From positions 1,011,324 through 1,075,323 of the forward strand of contig NW_022985181.1 of NCBI RefSeq assembly GCF_010093535.1: a DNA stretch of 64,000 nucleotides, given 5' to 3'. This document shows positions 49,695 to 62,083 of the stretch, one piece after another (position 1 is the first letter of the stretch; each line of letters begins with the position of its first letter). Under the pieces are notes generated by a model. That model saw nothing but the letters and a program-made list of their open reading frames with translations. It searched no databases and was not told the origin of the DNA. A program made the position numbers and the translations under genes. Origin of the DNA: Lindgomyces ingoldianus (lineage: Eukaryota > Ascomycota > Dothideomycetes > Pleosporales > Lindgomycetaceae).

Positions 49695-50300
49695 ATGGCG
49701 GACAAGAGACCGAAAGTCGGCGTCGCAGCCATTATCCATAACACAGCCGGCAGAATCATCATGGGCGAGCGAGCCGGAAGTCATGGCGCCGGTATGGTGA
49801 ATTCCTATCACACCGTCCCGCTTGTTGACCTGGGATTGGAGTATTGACCAATGTGAAGGAACGAAGCAGTTTCCCGGGGGTCATCTTGAGTACGGCGAGT
49901 CATTTGCCGAGTGCGCTAAACGAGAGGTCCTTGAAGAAACCGGGCTTGAAGTTGGAGACATTAAGTTCCTAGTAGCGACGAATGATGTTTTCGAGGAAGG
50001 AAAACATTATGTTACGGTATTTATGACGTGTGTCATTGTTGGAGCGAAAAAGGAACCTGAGGTAACTTATATTGCGAACCTTCCAGACACGCCCCACTGA
50101 CGAAAATTCTCGAATAGGCTTTGGAGCCTGAAAAGTGTGCTAGGTGGGACTGGGTGCCTTGGTCTACGATGTGGGGTATGGCGGGGCAGCAGGCACTGGC
50201 GGAGAAGAATGGCCAAGAAACTACGACGAAGATGTTCTTGCCAATTGTGAATCTGTATCGAGACTATCCCGAGCTTGAGCAATGCCTGGAGAGAGGGTGA
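49695..50300 (+). CDS. Nudix hydrolase, NUDT15/MTH2-like
   Basis: Three exons (49695-49791, 49859-50061, 50118-50300) give 160 residues. The Nudix box is complete: GGHLEYGESFAECAKREVLE followed by ETGL, with the metal-binding REVLEE. The N-terminus (VGVAAIIHNTAGRIIMGERA) and SHGAG-x-x-QFPGGHLE, then FLVATNDVFEEGKHYVTVF and LEPEKCARWDWVPW, match the NUDT15/MTH2-like group, which hydrolyses nucleoside di- or triphosphates. The substrate is not determinable here. Intron 1 uses an AAG acceptor that restores GAG-T-K-QFPGG; the intron ORF alone gives a misleading alternative start at 49822. Confidence 0.92.
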
Positions 50301-53300
50301 GCTGACTCTCAAGCGAAAGTAATTGGCTGGATAATGGATCGAATGTTGAGAGACAAGGAGAGTCACAATATCTTAACTCTCAAAGCGAAGTTATTGAAGA
50401 GACCTGATTGTTCGACTCTTATATACCAGCCCGAGAGCATGAAATTCCACCAGAATGTGGGCTTGGGAAACCATGTACATACAACGGCAGTGATACTAAG
50501 AGGGAGGTCCGTCTAACATTTGAGGACTTGATCGTTTACAGTGCGTGATGAATGAAACTTGAATGACATCCACTAGATTCTAGAGACGATCGTGACGGGT
50601 CCGCGGAAGCATAGCATTAACGGGCTCTAGCAATTACCCCTATCTTTCGGACGTTGCATCATTCGAAATTCTGTCCAGCATCGGCGCGGACGCTTTTAGA
50701 GGGGCAGATACGGACTCGAGAGTTCCGCCGCAGTCATTTGAAACTAGCATAAGGCGGCTTTGATTTGCTGAAGTGAAGCAATAGGCGAATGTGGATTTGC
50801 GCTTTGGTGAAGGTGTATAGCCGTGCTGAGCCACAGCGTCCAGGGAGGAGTCAAGGCGACAACTTTTAGCGATTAATTGCAGTGAGTAAAGCATCTAGAG
50901 AAATTAAATGGCCTAGATGGTATCTAGAGGTTTGTTGGAGACGCGTCTAGTGTCTATTTGTGAAGAAGCAGATCTGATGCTAATGCTCACAGCTCACTTT
51001 GATAATAGCGAAATTCGTGAGCTGAATTAGGTGACCTCCTTAAAGGTTACCAATCGGTAATAGGTCCGGACTTCGCTTTAGAAGGCTCAAATAGGTGAGT
51101 GTAGCACGTTACGGTGCTAAGGATCCTCGGGAAATTTTAAGTATCAAGTCCGTATGTTGGTTCGAGCCTTGAAACGTCAGCGAAAATGTCGAGTGAAACT
51201 TAATGCAGGAATACTGTGACTCTACGCAGCGTGAAGTCCGCTGGAAAGCGTCGCGGGCGCTACCTCCTGCTAAAATGGGCAATGAAGGCTGAGTCGTCGG
51301 TACCCTCTTTGGTAGTTTAGAATCTCGCTTGAGTTCTTGAGACGACAGTATCAACGGGCCGGATGTGCTGAGCCTCACCAGGTCTGTACGATATTTATTT
51401 CCCCGGTACTTTTAAGCTTTCTGGTGGCGTAGACATGCAAAGCAACATGGAGGAAAGGTCGCAAATTCTGTAGATGCTAACATATTTCGGTGTTTCTGAG
51501 ACTGCTCGTATGAGATAGAGAATTTCTATTGCCTTAGAGGGTTTGTAGACCCTTGGAACGTCTGGTGAGTTTGGCAGTGACGCAAGCGAGACCTTTTCTA
51601 GCGACCGAAAACATGCTTATAGTGAAGGTTCCCCGTGAGTGGTTTTGATGGCGCGGAGAATGCTTAATACACCCCGCACGCGGCACTGCGCCGGAAATGA
51701 GTGTCCCAAATCTGGAAGACTTGAAGCTCCTCTTGAACGTGGCTGAGCCAAAGGGGATCGTGCTTCCACTGTTTGATGAGTTTGGGAAAGAGGATTCCAG
51801 GTCGATGGAAGATGTTCATTTTTGGCATTAAATTGAGCATGAGAAATGTTCGCTGAGTGTCGGGGTCTGTGTCAGACAAGGCTGATGAAGGATGAGGCTG
51901 ATGAAAGATGAGGGTGAGATGAAGACTGGATTAAGACTTGGCAGGCATCATCACGTGTGGGGCCTTGCGATCCGCAGGCCTGGTCGCTCGGACATCCGCT
52001 CAACAAGCTTTCAACCACCTCATCTGATCTCATGTTTCATGTTTCGCTCATCGATGGAGTGGGGCGTTGAAGTTTGCGAGCGTCAAGTCTGTTGACTGGG
52101 CTCTCTCACCACTGCAGTCTGCCGCCCAGAGTGAACAGGTGAAACCGGTTCACTGACGAGTAATGGATTGGTACGGATGAGACAACGCCTCTTCAGCAGT
52201 TTTTCCCCCGCCAAAAATCCCCTCTTACCAGCTCGCATCACTGCATGACGGCAGACACGAGATGGAGGCAGGTACGGCGCCAGGCCGGATATCTGACCAA
52301 TGTAAGGCCAGTCCTTGGAGCGCAAATGCTTGTGCCAACTGCCAGGTTTTACTCTGCGACGTCTTCTGTCATTCGCCTGCCTGATTGGGCCGAAGCCCGT
52401 TTTCCTTGGCCACGGTGCGAGGTTACTCAATGCACTTTGTATTTTGGACCCCATGGTCAAGTGAGCGGATAACATCCGGAGCGATCGAGCCAAGTGACCT
52501 CTGAGACCTTGCCTTCGCTAGTCTCTCACCAGCACTTCTGGTGGAGGTGGGAGTGTCCGGTCGGAGAGGCCGCGAAGATGAGCCACAGGCTGGACTGACT
52601 GTGGCGCAGCTGGCTCTCAGACCACGGCAAGGAAAAAGCGAAAGGAATATTCAGCGCCGCCCGATTCTTGTGACGAGTTGGCTGGTGTCAGCGAATAGGA
52701 GTTGCATTTGCTTCAACCCTCAGTCTGGCCAGCGGAATGTGTTCTTTTGAGCGAGTTTCCATCACATTTCGTTCGTTGTGCGGCTGGCCTACCAAAACGC
52801 TTAGCAGGGGTCACAATCTTATCCAGGATCGTCGCTTGTGGAGCCACTGGTCTTAGTGGCGCTGGTGTGACGACAGCGTGGGGTTCTTCGGACTCTGTCA
52901 GGATGATGCTTTTCGAGTCGTCTCCTTGCCCTTGGTATCTGCATCCTGCTGCATCTTGCTCTGCTGCTGACTTGACGGATCGACTTTTGGCAGCCTCTCC
53001 GGAAGGTCTTGCAGTGTTCCTGTCCGGAGGGTCGCACCACGACAAGGCTGCCGTACGGCCCTTCAAGACCATGACCGTGATCCCTTTGCCCGTATATGGA
53101 AGACAGTAGGAGCCTGGACACTGGCACCACTACCAAAAGTCCATTGTTGGCGTGAATATGGAGGATAGTTTTTGGTGCGTGACTAATATGCACTGGATTG
53201 CTTCTGTATAGCCGCGCGCTCGCCGACGTGCGCCATACGTTCAGGCTGAAAGGCCTCCGTGACGCCGGAATAAGGCCAAGGAGCTTCTATCTTGGGCATA

Positions 53301-53800
53301 GTAATAGGTGTGGAATGTAATATTAGTCATTGAGTGTCTGCGCATACTCAGCTAATAATGGCGTAGTTTCGTTTCACATCTGCACCTCTCCACCCAAGCT
53401 TTTGCTGGAGCTAGTGGACCACCAGGAACCTGCCAGGGACACTGATCCCGCATGCAACAAGGATCCTAGTGCCCGCCTCTTTCACCCTGCCAGGGGTCGT
53501 TTGCAAACGTAACATGGCCATGGCCATCTGTGCGGCTGGGCCTTCACCACCTGAGCGGTAGAGGAGGTAGGTGCGAGGCGGTGGCCCCGCTGCGACTCCC
53601 TTTCACTTCGTACTATAAAGGTGAGCCGAGCCCACCGCTGCTGCTTTCACCACCACTCACCACCACCCTTCCCCAGTCTGTCTTTTCCACCTCCGGTAGG
53701 CTTGCCTTCCAGTCGTTCTTTTTTCAGTTCACAACCACTAGCTGGTTCATACACTCCTTCTTTGTCCTTCTTTTCAGCACACCAACAAACCACTCCCAAA
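50301..53800. other. 3.5-kb region without a defensible gene
   Basis: All frames were read. Scattered frames of 60-136 codons have no family resemblance. A short tandem (GGCTGATGAAGGATGA-like) lies at about 51880-51920. The last several hundred bases are C/T-rich with a TATAAA-like TACTATAAAG at about 53611-53620, a likely promoter for the next gene. Given the relics to the left, this block may hold further eroded genes I cannot identify. Confidence 0.4.
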
Positions 53801-54943
53801 ATGGTCGCTTCCTCCTTCATCATTGCTGCCAGCAGCATCTTCGCCCTTTCTTTCGGCGCCCCCGTAACCCGTAGCCAAGCTATTCGCTCCCTGGTGGAGC
53901 GTGGTACTTATGCGGTCTTTGGCGGTGACGGTTCGACAACTGCCGGATGGCCCAAGCAGAGCGACTGGAAGACCCTCGATAAACTGTAAGTGCCGACCTC
54001 TTCACAAAACATGCGCCTTGCTAATTGGCACAGGTGGACCGCCAACCTCGATACGCTCAAATCGTCTTGCACTCAGTTCGGTGGTGTAGCCAACAATGGG
54101 CCAGAAGAGCTCACTGCTATCCGGAAAGGTCTTGAATCCACGTCCCAGAAGTCTGGCGTGCCGGCCGAGTTCCTGTTCGCCGTCATGATGCAAGAGTCTA
54201 AGGGCTGTGTCCGCGCCCCAACCACGAACTATGGCGTCCGCAACCCAGGTCTTATGCAGGATCACGATGGCAAGGCAACCTGCAACGAAGGCGGCGTCCA
54301 AAATCCCTGCCCAGCCACGACCATCACCCAGATGATCGAGGAGGGCGCCGGTATCGGGAACGACTTCGGTTTGAAACAGACCATCGAATTGTCCAAGGCC
54401 TCCGATGACAGCAAATACTACAAGGCTGCTCGCATCTACAACTCTGGCTCTATTGCTGCCTCTGGAAATTTGGGCGATGGTATCGCTACTCACTGCTATG
54501 CCTCTGACATCGCCAACCGTCTGCTCGGCTGGGCTGATGATGATAGTGGCTGCGTAGAGGCCACTATTGGCTCCCTTACTAGCTCCCAGAGCTTCACCAG
54601 TGGCGGCGGCGGCGATTCCAACAACACTCCTACTCCTACCACCACCCCAACTCCCGTTCCTTCTTCCACCGGTGACGCCCCTAAACCCACTATCTCCCTT
54701 GTCGGCCATCAAGAAGGCAACGGTAACGGCGCAACTGTCGGCGAAGCCAACCCATCCGCTCCCAAGGCTGCCGGCGTCTCCACTTCCTGCAAGGGCTACT
54801 ACACTGTCAAGTCTGGCGACACTTGCTCCTCTGTCGAGTCAGCCATGGGCATCGCTTCCGGAACCCTCAACAAGCTCAATGGCGGCCTCAGCGCTGACTG
54901 CACGAACCTGTGGCTCGGCTATGCCTACTGCGTCTCTGCGTAA
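53801..54943 (+). CDS. Secreted lysozyme/transglycosylase-like protein with C-terminal LysM
   Basis: Two exons (53801-53985, 54034-54943) give 364 residues. A signal peptide (MVASSFIIAASSIFALSFGA) is followed by a lysozyme-fold domain of the transglycosylase (SLT/GH23-like) kind: VPAEFLFAVMMQESKGCV, where Glu116 in QES is the expected catalytic acid, then NYGVRNPGLMQ, ITQMIEEGAGIG and YYKAARIYNSGSIAASGNLG. Several Cys could form disulphides. A Thr/Pro/Ser linker leads to a single intact LysM (residues about 314-364) with YYTVKSGDTCSSVESAMGIA and DCTNLWLGYAYCVSA. It may cut or bind peptidoglycan-like or chitin-like glycans outside the cell; the substrate is inferred only. Codon use is C-rich, as in well-expressed genes. 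Confidence 0.9.
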
Positions 54944-57578
54944 ACATCTTTACCTTCACTTTCCACACCATATCGTGATAAGATAACAGCGAGGCTGATG
55001 TCAATATGCATGTCGATGTTGAAGTCGTGGATGCGGTGAATGTGCTCCTTTGCTGAGCCAGCTTTGTACAGTACTATATACCCCCAGCTTTGCGTCGGTG
55101 GACCTTCAAGTTCTCTATGTGTGTACATCTCACACACTTCGGGCCAAACTCCTTTCTATACCAATACCTTTCACAAACATTTTCAATTCTCTCGTGTACC
55201 ATTTATTGCATAGCATGGACGACTGGCGGATGTGCGTGGATGGGAATGCCTGGGCAAGGGACGTATTCACGATCACGACACCTGCATTGCAAGCATTTTC
55301 GGCCGGCCAAAAATACCTCACGTCAAGGAAGTCCTACTTTATTTCTTACTTGGCTCTTTCACTGTCTGTGGAGGGCTCTCTGTGTATCTCAGCATCTCAC
55401 TAACCCAAAACACAAAGGTCTCACAAGACCTACATGCTTTATTGGTTCACATTACGTTTCTGTGTTTGTCCGCAAATGGCTGGTGTGGTGTGTGCATGAG
55501 TCTGTGTGTGTGTGCGTTCGTTCAGGCTCTGCTTAGCCTCAGCTGCAAGTCGTGACTGAAATTGATCCGTGCTGACTCTTCCCCTGACGGCTAAGGATCC
55601 TCGCTCACGCCTGCTTCCCCTGCCTATCATGCAACTCACATCCTTCAAGCGCCTAAGATGATGGAGGGCTATCGATAGCAACGGCACCGGCAGCGGCATC
55701 GTATCGATAACATCGAGCACAGGAATAGCAACGAATATACGATGCCAATCAATCCTTCATACCCGAGATCAGATCGGCTTATCATCGCGATATTAACGAC
55801 CTCCCCCACCTACCCACCCACCATCACTTGCCCTGTCTTCGATCGCTCTTTGCGCCGACATTCTTAGCTCCCTCCCTTTCAGTCCGGAAGAAGAAGCTGA
55901 ACCCAAGAAGCCCGGTCCTGGACTCGATTCGTGACTTGAAACATTTCCGTGTCCCCTTCCCCTGATTGACCATCCAGACAATGTCGCCACCGTATTTATT
56001 GTCACAGCAGAATTCTGCCGTTGTAAAACAAGAAGCGCAATTAAGGGACCGAGAATTAAGCATGATTTTGAAAAGAGATTTCTCCGCGCTGAGTTGCATG
56101 GTGCCCTCCTGTGAGTGCCTCCCGTGCCACATGCAACCCTATCAGGACAAAGGGGAATATGTACTAGCCACAATATCTGTAGATGCAGTGAGGGCTGACA
56201 TGGTTGGCCGGACGGAACAGGCTTTCGGACTTCCCCTGCGGTGCATTCGGTGGTAGTGTCCCGCATAAATGTGGCGCGCACAGCCACTTGGAATCGTGAA
56301 CTCCGTCGCTTCCTGAGTTCCAGCTCTAGCTAAGAAAAGATACCTGTTGCCTCAGCGCGATGGATGCGACTCAATCATGCGGATCGTGTATGCGCCTGGG
56401 ACGGGGGCAGCTGAGAAGAGAGTGGAGATGGATACGAAAGGAGATGTGGCTTGATGGAGCTTTGTATTGAAGTTTGGTATTGTATTGTATTAGGGCGGGC
56501 TGTTTTTGACATAGACGAGTGAGTTACAATGGCCATGATTCCAGCCCAGGGAATCCCAAACCGACAGACGGAAATGAATGCGATTTCTCTAGCCTCGGCT
56601 AGATGCTAATGCGAGGATAGCAGGGCACATATGGAAGTAGGTAGCTGGTCACATGTGCACTTCCTTCCGAGCAACATTCGAGAGACACCATCGGACTTCT
56701 TGCTGTTCCAAAGTTATGGTGAGGAATTAGGCAACCTCTCCTCCCTATTCCCTCTGTCCTAAGTAGCAGGTAGATACTCTCGTGAACCCATTGTGGAACT
56801 CAAGGCCTAGGCGCCCACTAATTTCCGTCCCGAGTTTTATGTCTGTCGATGGATGCTGGATGTGTGGGTGTTTTGTTTCACGGTGTCGAGATCTCATCCC
56901 ACCCAGACAGATCCTATCGTTCGAACCGGTCCGGTCAGGCGTGCTAGCGATGCTCGACTTACTTGTCACTGTCACCTGTCACTCTCAATTCCAAACCTGT
57001 TTCCATGTCCGTTTCCGTTTCCATTGTGGTTCCGATCTCTTCCTAACCACAATACATTATTCCACACCACAAAACCCATCTTCCGTTTCCTAGAAATGGG
57101 AACCTTGGAGAGCCATTGGAACTTCCTCGAGCAACTTCACAGAGATGTGAAAGAATTACTGAATAAATTGTTCATTCATAGATTTCCCCTGCCGAGCCGC
57201 AGTAGTGAGAGTGTTAAGGAAATGCGTATGATATGATTCTCGCTCGTTGCGATCTTGCCAACAGCCCCAGAAAACACACGCGCACCCACACATACACAGC
57301 ACAGAAGTATCACGTTAACACTGCCTACCACCCTATCAGGAGGAGGAGTGACAGAGGTGACTATCGTTAGGGAGAGTTGCGAAACGAAGGATGTTGAGGA
57401 TGCCAGATAGACACAGTGAAGGAGATGGGGAGAGTATTGTATCACGTTACCAGCTTGGGGGGAGAGCATGGCAGAGGTGACTAATGAAAAACTGCAGAAT
57501 AGAGAGAGCATGACAGAACAGAACACGTCCGCTGGAGATGGCGAGTCGAATCGAGAGGGGTTAAGAGAACGGCGAGAG
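54944..57578. other. 2.6-kb intergenic, convergent 3' flanks
   Basis: Between the convergent ends of the lysozyme-like gene and cystathionine beta-lyase. Contains GT-rich low-complexity sequence near 55.48-55.53 kb. Frames up to 164 codons (55793-56287, -) show no domain. No gene supported. Confidence 0.4.
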
Positions 57579-59116
57579 TTACTCCTCAGGCGTAGGAGCT
57601 ATCTTAGAGCACTCTCCTTCTTCAGAAGACGCTTCGGCCTTCCCTAGAGAGCTGCCCACACCGAGAGCGAGGAAACCATCGGATGTGATGTTGACGGCGC
57701 CGGCTTGGACGAGCTATGCATATCAAATCAGCCTCTCTCTCTCTCGCCATATCAAGCTATTCAATCACACGAGCCTGTAGAACAGATAGACATACCGCAC
57801 GACTCAAATCATCCACCAAATCCTCCGGATCCTCAATCCCGACACACAGCCTAATAATATCCTCAGGCATATTCCTCTCCGCCCTCGTCTTCGCATCGAT
57901 ACTGGCATGGCTCATACGACACGGCATACTAATCAACGAATTCACACACCCAAAGCTCACGCTAATCGCCCACAGTCTCGCACTCTCTACAATCCTCTCT
58001 GAAACATTGACGTCGCCTGTTTCGAAAGAGAGAACAGCGCCAGCGCCCCGTGCCATACTCCAGTGGAGGTCGTACTGGGGATGCGATTTCAGGCCCGGGT
58101 AGCGCACTTTGAAGCCATGAGATTCAAGGAATGTGGCGATACGCATGGCATTTGCTTGTTGTTTTTCCATGCGCACGCCTAGGGTTTTGATGCCGCGGAG
58201 GAGCAGCCAGGAGTCGAAGGGCGAGAGACCGCAGCCGGAGGCATTGATGGTGAAGTACAGTTTTTCGCCAAGTGCGGGGTCGTTGATGGCGATTACGCCG
58301 GCCATGAGGTCGTGGTGACCCGAGAGATATTTGGTACCAGATTCGTAGACGATGTCGGCGCCTAGGTCGAGTGGATTTTGGAGGAGAGGGGAGAGCATTG
58401 TGTTGTCGACGGCGACGATGGCGGAGGGGTTTGCGGCGTGGACAATGGAGGCGATGGAGGGGATGTCCACGATCTTGATCAGTGGGTTCGTAGGGGTTTC
58501 CAGTAGAACCATGGTGGTCTTGCTGCTAACGATTTTCCGCACTGTCTCTGGATCTGTCGTATCAACGTGGTGGACAATTATGCCCCCGTGTGCCGACAGA
58601 TACTTGAGCAGTCTATTAGTTCCGCCGTAGAGATCGTCACCGGTTATGACTTCGTCGCCAGACCGTAGAAGTCGGGTGATGACGTCGAGGGCGCCCATGC
58701 CGGAGGAGACGACGAGCGCGCGGTTCGCATTCATAATCTTTGCCAGGTGTCGCTCGAGATGTGTGCGTGTAGGGTTTCCGGAGCGTGTGTAGTCGTATTC
58801 CTCGCCGCCGCCCGTCGCCGAGTTCTGCTTGAACGTCGCAGACTGCAGTGCGTTAGTTTAGTCACCGTCTCTCCCCTCCTCGCCCCACTAGAGGTTTCGT
58901 ATGTACCTGGTATATGGGCACGCTGCTGGCGTTGTACTGGTCACTGCCCTCGGTATACACCAGCTCCGTCATCAACGCATACTTTCTCCCATTCCGTGGT
59001 GTGCTCGGCGCTGGTGATGGAGGGAGATCGTGGCCATCAATGTCCTTGGTCCTCAAAGCCTTTCCCACGCCATTGGCTTTCCCCTTGGAGCTTTCCGGGA
59101 GTAGTGAATCCGACAT
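57579..59116 (-). CDS. STR3: Cystathionine beta-lyase
   Basis: PLP enzyme splitting cystathionine to homocysteine, pyruvate and ammonia in methionine synthesis (metG in Aspergillus nidulans). Three exons (58907-59116, 57796-58842, 57579-57713) give 463 residues. Motifs of the Cys/Met PLP family appear in order: SSVPIYQSATF, YDYTRSGNPTRTHLERHLA, SSGMGALDVI, GDDLYGGTNRLL, LLETPTNPLIKI, AVDNTMLSPLLQNPLDLGAD and the PLP-lysine motif SGTKYLSGHHD (Lys about 241). Near the end come SFGCVNSLISMPCRMSHASI and RLCVGIEDPEDLVDDL. The acidic Ser/Glu-rich C-terminus is not conserved. Cystathionine gamma-synthase is the main alternative; the N-terminal Ser/Pro extension and the SSVPIYQ context favour beta-lyase. 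Confidence 0.88.
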
Positions 59117-59783
59117 GCCTGCAGTCGATGGTGGCCGTCCAAGCGCGGTGCTAAAGTAGGGTTATGAGGGTGAATCTGTGTGTTGAAGCAAACTCAGTTC
59201 TTTGTTGAAGGGCAAGGGAATTACGGGGAAGGGGGAGGGGAAAGGAAGACACAGCACGGCAAGGGACGAGATATATGCGATTTAGTGGTCGGAAAAGGTG
59301 ACGGGGTCATCCGTGAGCGACTTCTGCAGGAACGTTGATGAGTTGGTTCGGCTGCGGTTTTGGAGTCACCGCTGGAATTGCGCCATCGATGGAAAACCCA
59401 GTTCGGCAGTTTCGCCTCCGAGTTCGCTCCACAACGACACACCTGAATCCTCTCACGCTTAACCCCACACTTCACGTATCCTCCAACAATACTTAGAAGA
59501 CAGGAACTTTTCCATTGAACTGCGTATATACGGTGCGAGGGTATACATACTCATCCATTCTTTAAAAAAAATAATTCCGAATATAAAAAACAAAGCCTTG
59601 ATTCTGGAAATACAAATCCCATGATCCAGCGCAATGAAACGCCATACTACATGTTTCCCAGATCCATGCCAACTGCCGTGCCAGCCATACCCCAACTACC
59701 ATTCCAAAACCAACAAAAGATGCCCAGGAAGCACACATTATTAGCAAAAAGTACAAAGTCCGAATTTACTCAAGCGACCTATT
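59117..59783. other. Intergenic region
   Basis: 667 bp upstream of cystathionine beta-lyase and downstream of the DUF2415 gene. Nothing recognised. Confidence 0.4.
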
Positions 59784-62083
59784 TTACCGGGGTTTGATAG
59801 CTGGAATCCCCTTCCGCTCGTGCAAATTGATATGGAACTCGAAGATCCCCTCTTCGGTTCCGCAGTACAGCGTGCGTCCGTCCTGGCTCATTGCGAGCCC
59901 TGCCGTGCGAACGCCGTCTGTGGGGTCATGTGAGCGGCGTCGGTGGTAGCTTGATCGTTCGCTTGGGAGGCTGTAGGGGTCGTGGGGTTGCGACTCTCGA
60001 GCATTTCTCAGGCGCTCGCGCATTTGCGTCAGCTGCCGAAGACGGCGAAGCTCCGTGCGAAGTTCGGGGGCGCCTGTCGGGCGGACATTGTCTGCAGCCC
60101 TGACATTGCGGGCCAATGCTTCCTCAATCGTACGCCATGCCTCGTCAGTCGAAGAGATGATCTGGGCATCTACTCGACGGGCATGAGCTGGGATAGGATT
60201 GGGAGATCTTGTCGTCACTGCATCTGTGATATTTGCCGTAACTTCAGGGTTGCTAGTTGGTGCCTCGGTCGTGGTCAAGAGCACCACAGAGGGCTGGCGA
60301 CGGGGTATGGAGCGTGCTTGTAGCTCATTTGAATGTGACTCTGACAGCATATCGGCCATGATGTTGCGTCTGGATTCGAGTTCTCTAGCTGCTCGGACTA
60401 CTGCTCTGGCTTCGAGGGCATCCCTATGACGATTGTCACTAGGCATGATCGGGAAAAAGTATTGAGAAGCAATTCCGTACCGCCTTGTGTCCTCCGACCC
60501 TGGAGTATTGTAATTGATACTCCGGGGCGCGATTCCCTGCTCACGGGCCTCTTCCCGCTGCCTTGTCGCCCGCAGGGCTTCTAGAATCTGACGTTCGTGT
60601 GATGTCGTCCGGAGGGCGTCGAGAATCTGTCGTTCGTGTGCTGTCAAGCCGTGCGGATCGTTGTCTGATTCAACGACACCGAGTCGTCGATGGAGTCTTC
60701 GACGCTCCGAGGACGCTTCAATGTAATCGTTCGCAAAGTTCACCGCAGCCGCAGTACCTTCTGAATCGAGAGCTCGGCGGTATCTTCTAATGAAATCTGC
60801 TTCTCGCCGTAGATCGCGGAGTTCGGGGCTTAGTTCCAGGTCAAAGTCTGCAATTTCTACTTTCTCAAGGCCATCTTCTTTGGGATCCAACGTGAGGATT
60901 TGCCTGATTTTTAATCCAGATCGAAGGTCAGCAACACACACTCTTGCTTGGTCCTCGCTCCAAATGAGGAAATCCCAAGGAGCGGGAGAGAACTGCATGG
61001 TTCTTACTGCTCCCGGACCGATGGTAATGCCAGGTCTGGAGGAGCTGATCAGATGCACAATTGCGTCTTCTCCATACTCGCATGATTTTAAAACGTCTAT
61101 ATCGAATACGGTGATGTAACCGCACTCGGATCCAACGGCACATAGACGCCCCGAGGGCGACCAAGCTGTTGTGAAGTAGCCTTCAATGGACGAACCTTCA
61201 ATGGACGAATCGGGAGGGACATAGAGGCGTACCTCTTCATAAAGAGCCCACTCAGGAGGCAACACTTGCACCCTCCCCTCAGGAGATTTCATCGTCCGCG
61301 GCTTCTGCGGCTTGGCTTGCTTAAAGAAGAATCCGACTGGCTTATCACCCACAGCAACTAATAGCTGGCCATCGGGAGAGATGGTAGCATGGTTCATGGG
61401 GAAAGGGAGATCCAAGACGCTGACCTCTAGATCCAATGTTAGAGAGTAGATGCGCACAGTCTTGTCGTTGTTGGTAAGGACTGCTACAACCTCGTCTTGG
61501 CCATCCGCTTCGGCGGGAAATTTGTGTATCGATATCGAATTGACAATGTCCACTCCGATCTTCTCAAGGCGGACACGGTGCGCGGCGCCCAAGAGCGGGG
61601 GGCGTGGCAAGGGGACGCGACTTGCGAGATCCAAGGGCAGCAAGGCATCCACATCGGCGGGGTCGGCAGGTGGAAAGCCGGCAACTTCGATGGCCGCAAA
61701 GTTGCCCTCTTCGGCGCCTCCGACACACACATAGCCATAGCCTGATGCGGTGCAGCGGGCCTCCCAGGGAAGAGTGGTGACATGGGCCTGTGTCTTGGTG
61801 GCGGTATTGAGGCAGTAGACGTCTGAACCGCTGGCGTAGTAGAGGAGGTCTTGATCGGGGGCGCTGATAAAATGGCGCAATTGGTAATGGCTGATTTGGT
61901 CAACAGGAGGGCTGCACTTACTCTAATCGCGCTGGACACTCACGCAATGGGTATTTTGAGGGGGAAGAAAGACTTGGAGGGCAACACGAAGGTTTCCGTG
62001 TCTCGACTCCTGGAGCTCGTCAGTTTGGCAGGGGCGCGAAGGGGAGCAACCGGCGGAACCAACAGAAAGTCGTCGACGGCCAT
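59784..62083 (-). CDS. DUF2415 / WD40-like protein
   Basis: Two exons (61944-62083, 59784-61890) give 748 residues. The N-terminal half reads as a beta-propeller: HYQLRHFISAPDQDLLYYAS, ALxNNDKTVRIYSL-type text (VAVLTNNDKTVRIYSLTLDL), HATISPDGQLLVAVGDKPVG, TAWSPSGRLCAVGSECGYIT and MQFSPAPWDFLIWSEDQARV followed by CVADLRSG. The last two fit the DUF2415 segment of fungal WD proteins as I know it. A charged Arg/Glu-rich part follows, including a near-exact tandem (HERQILDALRTTS / HERQILEALRATR). The C-terminus returns to TAGLAMSQDGRTLYCGTEEG and FEFHINL, which closes the propeller. Function unknown; a nuclear or scaffold role is only a guess. Confidence 0.88.

Noticed and set aside
51664..51879. 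71-codon minus frame starting MSDTDPDTQRTF
   Set aside because: Reads somewhat protein-like but too short and without a family match to call.
52083..52493. 136-codon minus frame
   Set aside because: Basic, motif-free, with no neighbouring splice structure; likely chance.
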